Assembly (NCBI RefSeq): GCF_963259705.1
Contig: NC_081853.1
Coordinates: 496,001-560,000, forward strand
From: Myotis daubentonii
Taxonomy: Eukaryota > Chordata > Mammalia > Chiroptera > Vespertilionidae
DNA length: 64,000 bases
Direction of reading: 5' to 3'
In this document: piece by piece, positions 34,562-47,227 of the stretch
Layout: each line of letters starts with the position of its first letter
How positions within the stretch are numbered: position 1 is the stretch's first letter
Notes under the pieces: model-generated
Told to the model about the DNA's origin: nothing
The model's database searches: none
The model's input: the letters and a program-made list of their open reading frames with translations, nothing else
Program-made: the position numbers and the translations under genes

Positions 34562-37247
34562 ACTTGTACTTGAGGTGTTTCTTACACGTTCTTAATCATT
34601 TCTGGGAACTATCATTGTGTATTTTAACAGTTTTACCAAAATTAGACAGTTTGCTTAGAAGTATTTACCGGAATTGTCACCATTTTAACTGATTCACACA
34701 AAAAAACGCCAAAGCCAATCCTCCTTTATTGTAAACAGAAACACTATTCCCGTCATTCCAAGGCTTTAGACACCAATTCTGAGCTCTGTAAGCATGAACT
34801 CTTAATATTTCAAAGCACAGTCCCGTGAAAACGCCACCGGAAGTACCCGGAGACGTAAATATTACCAGGAATTGCATCATTTCACAGCTTTCCCCTGGTA
34901 AACTCCGGGATAGAATAAGACAGTAAATGTAGTAAGAATGTATTTACTTGTACTTGCGGTGTTTCTTACACGTTCTTAATCATTTCTGGGAACTATCATT
35001 GTGTACTTTAACAGTTTTACCAAAATTAGACAGTTTGCTTAGAAGAATTTACCGGAATCGTCACCATTTTAACTGATTCACACAAAAAAACGCCAAAGCC
35101 AATCCTCCTTAATTGTAAACAGAAACACTATTCTCGTCATTCCAAGGCTTTAGACACCAATTCTGAGCCCTGTAAGCATGAACTCTTAATATTTCAAAGC
35201 ACAGTCCCGTGAAAACGCCACCGGAAGTACCCGGAGACGTAAATATTACCAGATTTGCGTCATTTCACAGCTTTCCCCTGGAAACCTCCGTGATAGAATA
35301 CGACAGTAAATGTAGTAAGAATGTATTTACTTGTACTTGAGGTGTTTCTTACACGTTCTTAATCATTTCTGGGCACTATCATTGTGTATTTTAACAGTTT
35401 TACCAAAATTAGACAGTTTGCTTAGAAGTATTTACCGGAATTGTCACCATTTTAACTGATTCACACAAAAAAACGCCAAAGCCAATCCTCCTTTATTGTA
35501 AACAGAAACACTATTCTCGTCATTCCAAGGCTTTAGACACCAATTCTGAGCTCTGTAAGCATGAACTCTTAATATTTCAAAGCACAGTCCTGTGAAAACG
35601 CCACCGGAAGAACCCGGAGACGTAAATATTACCAGGATTTGCATCATTTCACAGCTTTCCCCTGTAAACCTCCGTGATAGAATACGACAGTAAATGTAGT
35701 AAGAATGTATTTACTTGTACTTGAGGTGTTTCTTACACGTTCTTAATCATTTCTGGGAACTGTCATTGTGTATTTTGCAGTTTTACCAAAATTAGACAGT
35801 TTGCTTAGAAGAATTTACCGGAATCGTCACCATTTTAACTGATTCACACAAAAAAACGCCAAAGCCAATCCTCCTTAATTGTAAACAGAAACACTATTCT
35901 CGTCATTCCAAGGCTTTAGACACCAATTCTGAGCTCTGTAAGCATGAATTCTTAATATTTCAAAGTACAGTCCCGAGAAAACGCCACCGGAAGTACCTGG
36001 AGATGTAAATATTACCAGTATTTTCGGCATTTCACAGCTTTCCAATGGAAACCTCCGTGTTTGAATACGACAGTAAATGTAGTAAGAATCTATTTACTTG
36101 TACTTGAGGTGTTTCTTACACGTTCTTAATCATTTCTGGGAACTATCATTGTGTATTTTAACAGTTTTACCAAAATTTGACAGTTTGCTTAGAAGTATTT
36201 ACCGGAATCGTCACCATTTTAACTGATTCACACAAAAAAACGCCAAAGCCAATCCTCCTTAATTGTAAACCTCAACACTATTCTCGTCACTCCAAGGCTT
36301 TAGACACCAATTCTGAGCCCTGTAAGCATGAAGTCTTAATATTTCAAAGCACAGTCCCGTGAAAACGCCACCGGAAGTACCCGGAGACGTAAATATTACC
36401 AGGATTTGCATCATTTCACAGCTTTCCCCTGGAAACCTCCGGGATAGAATAAGACAGTAAATGTAGTAAGAATGTATTTACTTGTACTTGAGGTGTTTCT
36501 TACACGTTCTTAATCATTTCTGGGAACTATCATTGTGTATTTTAACAGTTTTACCAAAATTAGACAGTTTGCTTAGAAGTATTTACCGGAATCGTCACCA
36601 TTTTAACTGATTCACACAAAAAAACGCCAAAGCCAATCCTCCTTAATTGTAAACAGAAACACTATTCTCGTCATTCCAAGGCTTTAGTCACCAATTCTGA
36701 GCCCTGTAAGTATGAACTCTTAATATTTCAAAGCACAGTCCCGTGAAAACGCCACCGGAAGTACCCTGAGATGTAAATATTACCATTATTTGCGTCATTT
36801 CACAGCTTTCCCCTGTAAACCTCCGTGTTTGAATACAACAGTAAATGTAGTAAGAATCTATTTACTTGTACTTGAGGTGTTTCTTACACGTTCTTAATCA
36901 TTTCTGGGAACTATCATTGTGTATTTTAACAGTTATACCAAAATTAGACAGTTTGCTTAGAAGTATTTACCGGAATCGTCACCATTTTAACTGATTCACA
37001 AAAAAAAACGCCAAAGCCAATCCTCCTTAATTGTAAACAGAAACACTATTCTCGTCATTCCAAGGCTTTAGACACCAATTCTGAGCTCTGTAAGCATGAA
37101 CTCTTAATATTTCAAAGCACAGTCCCGTGAAAACGCCACCGGAAGTACCCGGAGACGTAAATATTACCAGGATTTGCATCATTTCACAGCTTTCCCCTGG
37201 TAAACTCCGGGATAGAATAAGACAGTAACTGTAGTAAGAATGTATTT
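34562..37247 (+). repeat. Domain B 7-monomer HOR, copy 2
   Basis: Starts are 34562, 34946, 35329, 35713, 36096, 36480 and 36864. The block is colinear with copy 1 at an offset of about 2686 bp and nearly identical by eye. The noticeable exception is the join of units 4 and 5: an R2 block here ends 'gtgtttgaatacgac' followed by 'acttgtac', where copy 1 has 'gattgaatactac' and 'aggtgtac'. That is a short conversion patch near 36058-36102. Confidence 0.88.
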
Positions 37248-39933
37248 ACTTGTACTTGAGGTGTTTCTTACACGTTCTTAATCATTTCTGGGAACTATCA
37301 TTGTGTATTTTAACAGTTTTACCAAAATTAGACAGTTTGCTTAGAAGTATTTACCGGAATTGTCACCATTTTAACTGATTCACACAAAAAAACGCCAAAG
37401 CCAATCCTCCTTTATTGTAAACAGAAACACTATTCCCGTCATTCCAAGGCTTTAGACACCAATTCTGAGCTCTGTAAGCATGAACTCTTAATATTTCAAA
37501 GCACAGTCCCGTGAAAACGCCACCGGAAGTACCCGGAGACGTAAATATTACCAGGAATTGCATCATTTCACAGCTTTCCCCTGGTAAACTCCGGGATAGA
37601 ATAAGACAGTAAATGTAGTAAGAATGTATTTACTTGTACTTGCGGTGTTTCTTACACGTTCTTAATCATTTCTGGGAACTATCATTGTGTACTTTAACAG
37701 TTTTACCAAAATTAGACAGTTTGCTTAGAAGAATTTACCGGAATCGTCACCATTTTAACTGATTCACACAAAAAAACGCCAAAGCCAATCCTCCTTAATT
37801 GTAAACAGAAACACTATTCTCGTCATTCCAAGGCTTTAGACACCAATTCTGAGCCCTGTAAGCATGAACTCTTAATATTTCAAAGCACAGTCCCGTGAAA
37901 ACGCCACCGGAAGTACCCGGAGACGTAAATATTACCAGATTTGCGTCATTTCACAGCTTTCCCCTGGAAACCTCCGTGATAGAATACGACAGTAAATGTA
38001 GTAAGAATGTATTTACTTGTACTTGAGGTGTTTCTTACACGTTCTTAATCATTTCTGGGCACTATCATTGTGTATTTTAACAGTTTTACCAAAATTAGAC
38101 AGTTTGCTTAGAAGTATTTACCGGAATTGTCACCATTTTAACTGATTCACACAAAAAAACGCCAAAGCCAATCCTCCTTTATTGTAAACAGAAACACTAT
38201 TCTCGTCATTCCAAGGCTTTAGACACCAATTCTGAGCTCTGTAAGCATGAACTCTTAATATTTCAAAGCACAGTCCTGTGAAAACGCCACCGGAAGAACC
38301 CGGAGACGTAAATATTACCAGGATTTGCATCATTTCACAGCTTTCCCCTGTAAACCTCCGTGATAGAATACGACAGTAAATGTAGTAAGAATGTATTTAC
38401 TTGTACTTGAGGTGTTTCTTACACGTTCTTAATCATTTCTGGGAACTGTCATTGTGTATTTTGCAGTTTTACCAAAATTAGACAGTTTGCTTAGAAGAAT
38501 TTACCGGAATCGTCACCATTTTAACTGATTCACACAAAAAAACGCCAAAGCCAATCCTCCTTAATTGTAAACATCAACACTATTCTCGTCATTCCAAGGC
38601 TTTAGACACCAATTCTGAGCTCTGTAAGCATGAACTCTTAATATTTCAAAGTACAGTCCCGTGAAAACGCCACCGGAAGTACCTGGAGATGTAAATATTA
38701 CCAGTATTTTCGGCATTTCACAGCTTTCCAATGGAAACCTCCGTGATTGAATACTACAGTAAATGTAGTAAGAATCTATTTAGGTGTACTTGAGGTGTTT
38801 CTTAAACGTTCTTAATCATTTCTGGGAACTATCATTGTGTACTTTAACAGTTTTACCAAAATTAGACAGTTTGCTTAGAAGTATTTACCGGAATCGTCAC
38901 CATTTTAACTGATTCACACAAAAAAACGCCAAAGCCAATCCTCCTTAATTGTAAACCTCAACACTATTCTCGTCACTCCAAGGCATTAGACACCAATTCT
39001 GAGCCCTGTAAGCATGAAGTCTTAATATTTCAAAGCACAGTCCCGTGAAAACGCCACCGGAAATACCGGGAGACGTAAATATTACCAGGATTTGCATCAT
39101 TTCACAGCTTTCCCCTGGAAACCTCCGGGATAGAATAAGACAGTAAATGTAGTAAGAATGTATTTACTTGTACTTGAGGTGTTTCTTACACGTTTTTAAT
39201 CATTTCTGGGAACTATCATTGTGTATTTTAACAGTTTTACCAAAATTAGACAGTTTGCTTAGAAAAATTTACCGGAATCGTCACCATTTTAACTGATTCA
39301 CACAAAAAAACGCCAAAGCCAATCCTCCTTAATTGTAAACAGAAACACTATTCTCGTCATTCCAAGGCTTTAGTCACCAATTCTGAGCCCTGTAAGTATG
39401 AACTCTTAATATTTCAAAGCACAGTCCCGTGAAAACGCCACCGGAAGTACCCTGAGATGTAAATATTACCATTATTTGCGTCATTTCACAGCTTTCCCCT
39501 GTAAACCTCCGTGTTTGAATACGACAGTAAATGTAGTAAGAATCTATTTACTTGTACTTGAGGTGTTTCTTACATGTTCTTAATCATTTCTGGGAACTAT
39601 CATTGTGTATTTTAACAGTTTTACCAAAATATGACAGTTTGCTTAGAAGTATTTACCGGAATTGTCACCATTTTAACTGATTCACAAAAAAAACCGCCAA
39701 AGCCAATCCTCCTTAATTGTAAACAGAAACACTATTCTCGTCATTCCAAGGCTTTAGACACCAATTCTGAGCTCTCTAAGCATGAACTCTTAATATTTCA
39801 AAGCACAGTCCCGTGAAAACGCCACCGGAAGTACCCGGAGACGTAAATATTACCAGGATTTGCATCATTTCACAGCTTTCCCCTGGTAAACTCCGGGATA
39901 GAATAAGACAGTAACTGTAGTAAGAATGTATTT
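37248..39933 (+). repeat. Domain B 7-monomer HOR, copy 3 (mosaic)
   Basis: Starts are 37248, 37632, 38015, 38399, 38782, 39166 and 39550. The first three units follow copies 1 and 2. The unit at 38399 keeps 'tattttgcag' but switches to 'aacatcaac'. The last three units copy the version at 30725-31876 ('cttaaacg', 'aggcattag', 'cgtttttaatc', 'agaaaaattt', 'acatgttc', 'aaaatatgac'). A second 7-mer haplotype thus occupies the right half of this copy, 21 monomers (about 8066 bp) from its twin. Confidence 0.85.
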
Positions 39934-40316
39934 ACTAGTACTTGAGGTGTTTCTTACACGTTCTTAATCATTTCTGGGAATATCATTGCGTATTTTAACA
40001 GTTTTACCAAAATTAGACAGTTTGCTTAGAAGAATTTACCGGAATTGTCACCATTTTAACTGATTCACACAAAAAAACGCCAAAGCCAATCCTCCTTTAT
40101 TGTAAACAGAAACACTATTCCCGTCATTCCAAGGCTTTAGACACCAATTCTGAGCTCTGTAAGCATGAACTCTTAATATTTCAAAGCACAGTCCCGTGAA
40201 AACGCCACCGGAAGTACCCGGAGACGTAAATATTACCAGGAATTGCATCATTTCACAGCTTTCCCCTGGTAAACTCCGGGATAGAATAAGACAGTAAATG
40301 TAGTAAGAATGTATTT
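39934..40316 (+). repeat. Single domain B monomer between the 7-mer and 9-mer HORs
   Basis: This unit repeats the one at 31877 ('gggaatatcattgcg', 'ttcccg', 'ggaattgcatc') and is the last recognisable start of the 7-mer series. It carries a private 'actagtac' at its 5' end. Confidence 0.8.
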
Positions 40317-43300
40317 ACTTGTACTTGCGGTGTTTCTTACACGTTCTTAATCATTTCTGGGAACTATCATTGTGTACTTTAGCAGTTTTACCAAAATTAG
40401 ACAGTTTGCTTAGAAGAATTTACCGGAATCGTCACCATTTTAACTGATTCACACAAAAAAACGCCAAAGCCAATCGTCCTTAATTGTAAACATCAACACT
40501 ATTCTCGTCATTCCAAGGCTTTAGACACCAATTCTGAGCTCTGTAAGCATGAACTCTTTATATTTCAAAGTACAGTCCCGTGAAAACGCCACCGGAAGTA
40601 CCTGGAGATGTAAATATTACCAGTATTTTCGGCATTTCACAGCTTTCCAATGGAAACCTCCGTGATTGAATACTACAGTAAATGTAGTAAGAATCTATTT
40701 AGGTGTACTTGAGGTGTTTCTTACACGTTCTTAATCATTTCTGGGAACAATCATTGTGTACTTTAACAGTTTTACCAAAATTAGACAGTTTGCTTAGAAG
40801 TATTTACCAGAATCGTCAACATTTTAACTGATTCACACAAAAAAACGCCAAAGCCAATCCTCCTTAATTGTAAACCTCAACACTATTCTCGTCACTCCAA
40901 GGCTTTAGACACCAATTCTGAGCCCTGTAAGCATGAAGTCTTAATATTTCAAAGCACAGTCCCGTGAAAACGCCACCGGAAGTACCCGGAGACGTAAATA
41001 TTACCAGGATTTGCATCATTTCACAGCTTTCCCCTGGAAACCTCCGGGAGAGAATAAGACAGTAAATGTAGTAAGAATGTATTTACTTGTACTTGAGGTG
41101 TTTCTTACACGGTCTTAATCATTTCTGGGAACTATCATTGTGTATTTTAACAGTTTTACCAAAATTAGACAGTTTGCTTAGAAGTATTTACCGGAATCGT
41201 CACCATTTTAACTGATTCACACAAAAAAACGCCAAAGCCAATCCTCCTTAATTGTAAACAGAAACACTATTCTCGTCATTCCAAGGCTTTAGTCACCAAT
41301 TCTGAGCCCTGTAAGTATGAACTCTTAATATTTCAAAGCACAGTCCCGTGAAAACGCCACCGGAAGTACCCTGAGATGTAAATATTACCATTATTTGCGT
41401 CATTTCACAGCTTTCCCCTGTAAACCTCCGAGTTTGAATACGACAGTAAATGTAGTAAGAATCTATTTACTTGTACTTGAGGTGTTTCTTACACGTTCTT
41501 AATCATTTCTGGGAACTATCATTGTGTATTTTAACAGTTTTACCAAAATATGACAGTTTGCTTAGAAGTATTTACCGGAATTGTCACCATTTTAACTGAT
41601 TCACAAAAAAAAAACGCCAAAGCCAATCCTCCTTTATTGTAAACAGAAACACTATTCTCGTCATTCCAAGGCTTTAGACACCAATTCTGAGCTCTGTAAG
41701 CATGAACTCTTAATATTTCAAAGCACAGTCCTGTGAAAACGCCACCGGAAGAACCCGGAGACGTAAATATTACCAGGATTTGCATCATTTCACAGCTTTC
41801 CCCTGTAAACCTCCGTGATAGAATACGACAGTAAATGTAGTAAGAATGTATTTACTTGTACTTGAGGTGTTTCTTACACGTTCTTAATCATTTCTGGGAA
41901 CTGTCATTGTGTATTTTGCAGTTTTACCAAAATTAGACAGTTTGCTTAGAAGAATTTACCGGAATCGTCACCATTTTAACTGATTCACACAAAAAAACGC
42001 CAAAGCCAATCCTCCTTAATTGTAAACATCAACACTATTCTCGTCATTCCAAGGCTTTAGACACCAATTCTGAGCTCTGTAAGCATGAACTCTTAATATT
42101 TCAAAGTACAGTCCCGAGAAAACGCCACCGGAAGTACCTGGAGATGTAAATATTACCAGTATTTTCGGCATTTCACAGCTTTCCAATGGAAACCTCCGTG
42201 ATTGAATACTACAGTAAATGTAGTAAGAATCTATTTAGGTGTACTTGAGGTGTTTCTTACACGTTCTTAATCATTTCTGGGAACTATCATTGTGTATTTT
42301 AACAGTTTTACCAAAATTTGACAGTTTGCTTAGAAGTATTTACCGGAATCGTCACCATTTTAACTGATTCACACAAAAAAACGCCAAAGCCAGTCCTCCT
42401 TAATTGTAAACCTCAACACTATTCTCGTCACTCCAAGGCTTTAGACACCAATTCTGAGCCCTGTAAGCATGAAGTCTTAATATTTCAAAGCACAGTCCCG
42501 TGAAAACGCCACCGGAAGTACCCGGAGACGTAAATATTACCAGGATTTGCATCATTTCACAGCTTTCCCCTGGAAACCTCCGGGATAGAATAAGACAGTA
42601 AATGTAGTAAGAATGTATTTACTTGTACTTGAGGTGTTTCTTACACGTTCTTAATCATTTCTGGGAACTATCATTGTGTATTTTAACAGTTTTACCAAAA
42701 TTAGACAGTTTGCTTAGAAGTATTTACCGGAATCGTCACCATTTTAACTGATTCACACAAAAAAACGCCAAAGCCAATCCTCCTTAATTGTAAACAGAAA
42801 CACTATTCTCGTCATTCCAAGGCTTTAGTCACCAATTCTGAGCCCTGTAAGTATGAACTCTTAATATTTCAAAGCACAGTCCCGTGAAAACGCCACCGGA
42901 AGTACCCTGAGATGTAAATATTACCATTATTTGCGTCATTTCACAGCTTTCCCCTGTAAACCTCCGTGTTTGAATACGACAGTAAATGTAGTAAGAATCT
43001 ATTTACTTGTACTTGAGGTGTTTCTTACACGTTCTTAATCATTTCTGGGAACTATCATTGTGTATTTTAACAGTTATACCAAAATTAGACAGTTTGCTTA
43101 GAAGTATTTACCGGAATCGTCACCATTTTAACTGATTCACAAAAAAAAACGCCAAAGCCAATCCTCCTTAATTGTAAACAGAAACACTATTCTCGTCATT
43201 CCAAGGCTTTAGACACCAATTCTGAGCTCTGTAAGCATGAACTCTTAATATTTCAAAGCACAGTCCCGTGAAAACGCCACCGGAAGTGCCCGGAGACGTA

Positions 43301-43772
43301 AATATTACCAGGATTTGCATCATTTCACAGCTTTCCCCTGGTAAACTCCGGGATAGAATAAGACAGTAACTGTAGTAAGAATGTATTTACTTGTACTTGA
43401 GGTGTTTCTTACACGTTCTTAATCATTTCTGGGAACTATCATTGTGTATTTTAACAGTTTTACCAAAATTAGACAGTTTGCTTAGAAGTATTTACCGGAA
43501 TTGTCACCATTTTAACTGATTCACACAAGAAAACGCCAAAGCCAATCCTCCTTTATTGTAAACAGAAACACTATTCTCGTCATTCCAAGGCTTTAGACAC
43601 CAATTCTGAGCTCTGTAAGCATGAACTCTTAATATTTCAAAGCACAGTCCCGTGAAAACGCCACCGGAAGAACCCGGAGACGTAAATATTACCAGGATTT
43701 GCATCATTTCACAGCTTTCCCCTGTAAACCTCCGTGATAGAATACGACAGTAAATGTAGTAAGAATGTATTT
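40317..43772 (+). repeat. Domain B 9-monomer HOR, copy 1 (about 3.455 kb)
   Basis: Starts are 40317, 40701, 41085, 41469, 41855, 42237, 42621, 43005 and 43389. Private markers include 'aatcgtcc' with 'ctttatattt', 'gaacaatc' with 'ttaccagaatcgtcaac', 'acacggtctt', 'ccgagtttg', a 10-A run, 'agccagtcc' and 'gtgcccgg'. All recur 3455 bp later. Identity with copy 2 begins inside the first unit, at about 40385: upstream of that this unit has 'cttgcggtg' and 'gtactttagcag', while copy 2 has 'cttgaggtg' and 'gtatttagcag'. The unit at 41469 is a hybrid of an 'aaaatatgac' 5' half and a 'gaacccgg' 3' half. Confidence 0.88.
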
Positions 43773-46700
43773 ACTTGTACTTGAGGTGTTTCTTACACGT
43801 TCTTAATCATTTCTGGGAACTGTCATTGTGTATTTAGCAGTTTTACCAAAATTAGACAGTTTGCTTAGAAGAATTTACCGGAATCGTCACCATTTTAACT
43901 GATTCACACAAAAAAACGCCAAAGCCAATCGTCCTTAATTGTAAACATCAACACTATTCTCGTCATTCCAAGGCTTTAGACACCAATTCTGAGCTCTGTA
44001 AGCATGAACTCTTTATATTTCAAAGTACAGTCCCGTGAAAACGCCACCGGAAGTACCTGGAGATGTAAATATTACCAGTATTTTCGGCATTTCACAGCTT
44101 TCCAATGGAAACCTCCGTGATTGAATACTACAGTAAATGTAGTAAGAATCTATTTAGGTGTACTTGAGGTGTTTCTTACACGTTCTTAATCATTTCTGGG
44201 AACAATCATTGTGTACTTTAACAGTTTTACCAAAATTAGACAGTTTGCTTAGAAGTATTTACCAGAATCGTCAACATTTTAACTGATTCACACAAAAAAA
44301 CGCCAAAGCCAATCCTCCTTAATTGTAAACCTCAACACTATTCTCGTCACTCCAAGGCTTTAGACACCAATTCTGAGCCCTGTAAGCATGAAGTCTTAAT
44401 ATTTCAAAGCACAGTCCCGTGAAAACGCCACCGGAAGTACCCGGAGACGTAAATATTACCAGGATTTGCATCATTTCACAGCTTTCCCCTGGAAACCTCC
44501 GGGAGAGAATAAGACAGTAAATGTAGTAAGAATGTATTTACTTGTACTTGAGGTGTTTCTTACACGGTCTTAATCATTTCTGGGAACTATCATTGTGTAT
44601 TTTAACAGTTTTACCAAAATTAGACAGTTTGCTTAGAAGTATTTACCGGAATCGTCACCATTTTAACTGATTCACACAAAAAAACGCCAAAGCCAATCCT
44701 CCTTAATTGTAAACAGAAACACTATTCTCGTCATTCCAAGGCTTTAGTCACCAATTCTGAGCCCTGTAAGTATGAACTCTTAATATTTCAAAGCACAGTC
44801 CCGTGAAAACGCCACCGGAAGTACCCTGAGATGTAAATATTACCATTATTTGCGTCATTTCACAGCTTTCCCCTGTAAACCTCCGAGTTTGAATACGACA
44901 GTAAATGTAGTAAGAATCTATTTACTTGTACTTGAGGTGTTTCTTACACGTTCTTAATCATTTCTGGGAACTATCATTGTGTATTTTAACAGTTTTACCA
45001 AAATATGACAGTTTGCTTAGAAGTATTTACCGGAATTGTCACCATTTTAACTGATTCACAAAAAAAAAACGCCAAAGCCAATCCTCCTTTATTGTAAACA
45101 GAAACACTATTCTCGTCATTCCAAGGCTTTAGACACCAATTCTGAGCTCTGTAAGCATGAACTCTTAATATTTCAAAGCACAGTCCTGTGAAAACGCCAC
45201 CGGAAGAACCCGGAGACGTAAATATTACCAGGATTTGCATCATTTCACAGCTTTCCCCTGTAAACCTCCGTGATAGAATACGACAGTAAATGTAGTAAGA
45301 ATGTATTTACTTGTACTTGAGGTGTTTCTTACACGTTCTTAATCATTTCTGGGAACTGTCATTGTGTATTTTGCAGTTTTACCAAAATTAGACAGTTTGC
45401 TTAGAAGAATTTACCGGAATCGTCACCATTTTAACTGATTCACACAAAAAAACGCCAAAGCCAATCCTCCTTAATTGTAAACATCAACACTATTCTCGTC
45501 ATTCCAAGGCTTTAGACACCAATTCTGAGCTCTGTAAGCATGAACTCTTAATATTTCAAAGTACAGTCCCGAGAAAACGCCACCGGAAGTACCTGGAGAT
45601 GTAAATATTACCAGTATTTTCGGCATTTCACAGCTTTCCAATGGAAACCTCCGTGATTGAATACTACAGTAAATGTAGTAAGAATCTATTTAGGTGTACT
45701 TGAGGTGTTTCTTACACGTTCTTAATCATTTCTGGGAACTATCATTGTGTATTTTAACAGTTTTACCAAAATTTGACAGTTTGCTTAGAAGTATTTACCG
45801 GAATCGTCACCATTTTAACTGATTCACACAAAAAAACGCCAAAGCCAGTCCTCCTTAATTGTAAACCTCAACACTATTCTCGTCACTCCAAGGCTTTAGA
45901 CACCAATTCTGAGCCCTGTAAGCATGAAGTCTTAATATTTCAAAGCACAGTCCCGTGAAAACGCCACCGGAAGTACCCGGAGACGTAAATATTACCAGGA
46001 TTTGCATCATTTCACAGCTTTCCCCTGGAAACCTCCGGGATAGAATAAGACAGTAAATGTAGTAAGAATGTATTTACTTGTACTTGAGGTGTTTCTTACA
46101 CGTTCTTAATCATTTCTGGGAACTATCATTGTGTATTTTAACAGTTTTACCAAAATTAGACAGTTTGCTTAGAAGTATTTACCGGAATCGTCACCATTTT
46201 AACTGATTCACACAAAAAAACGCCAAAGCCAATCCTCCTTAATTGTAAACAGAAACACTATTCTCGTCATTCCAAGGCTTTAGTCACCAATTCTGAGCCC
46301 TGTAAGTATGAACTCTTAATATTTCAAAGCACAGTCCCGTGAAAACGCCACCGGAAGTACCCTGAGATGTAAATATTACCATTATTTGCGTCATTTCACA
46401 GCTTTCCCCTGTAAACCTCCGTGTTTGAATACGACAGTAAATGTAGTAAGAATCTATTTACTTGTACTTGAGGTGTTTCTTACACGTTCTTAATCATTTC
46501 TGGGAACTATCATTGTGTATTTTAACAGTTATACCAAAATTAGACAGTTTGCTTAGAAGTATTTACCGGAATCGTCACCATTTTAACTGATTCACAAAAA
46601 AAAACGCCAAAGCCAATCCTCCTTAATTGTAAACAGAAACACTATTCTCGTCATTCCAAGGCTTTAGACACCAATTCTGAGCTCTGTAAGCATGAACTCT

Positions 46701-47227
46701 TAATATTTCAAAGCACAGTCCCGTGAAAACGCCACCGGAAGTGCCCGGAGACGTAAATATTACCAGGATTTGCATCATTTCACAGCTTTCCCCTGGTAAA
46801 CTCCGGGATAGAATAAGACAGTAACTGTAGTAAGAATGTATTTACTTGTACTTGAGGTGTTTCTTACACGTTCTTAATCATTTCTGGGAACTATCATTGT
46901 GTATTTTAACAGTTTTACCAAAATTAGACAGTTTGCTTAGAAGTATTTACCGGAATTGTCACCATTTTAACTGATTCACACAAGAAAACGCCAAAGCCAA
47001 TCCTCCTTTATTGTAAACAGAAACACTATTCTCGTCATTCCAAGGCTTTAGACACCAATTCTGAGCTCTGTAAGCATGAACTCTTAATATTTCAAAGCAC
47101 AGTCCCGTGAAAACGCCACCGGAAGAACCCGGAGACGTAAATATTACCAGGATTTGCATCATTTCACAGCTTTCCCCTGTAAACCTCCGTGATAGAATAC
47201 GACAGTAAATGTAGTAAGAATGTATTT
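43773..47227 (+). repeat. Domain B 9-monomer HOR, copy 2
   Basis: Starts are 43773, 44156, 44540, 44924, 45309, 45692, 46076, 46460 and 46844, matching copy 1 at a constant 3455-bp offset. Examples are 'acacggtctt' near 41110 and 44565, and 'ttaccagaatcgtcaac' near 40805 and 44260. Apart from the 5' part of the first unit I noticed almost no differences. The last units of this copy also form the beginning of the first 20-mer. Confidence 0.88.
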
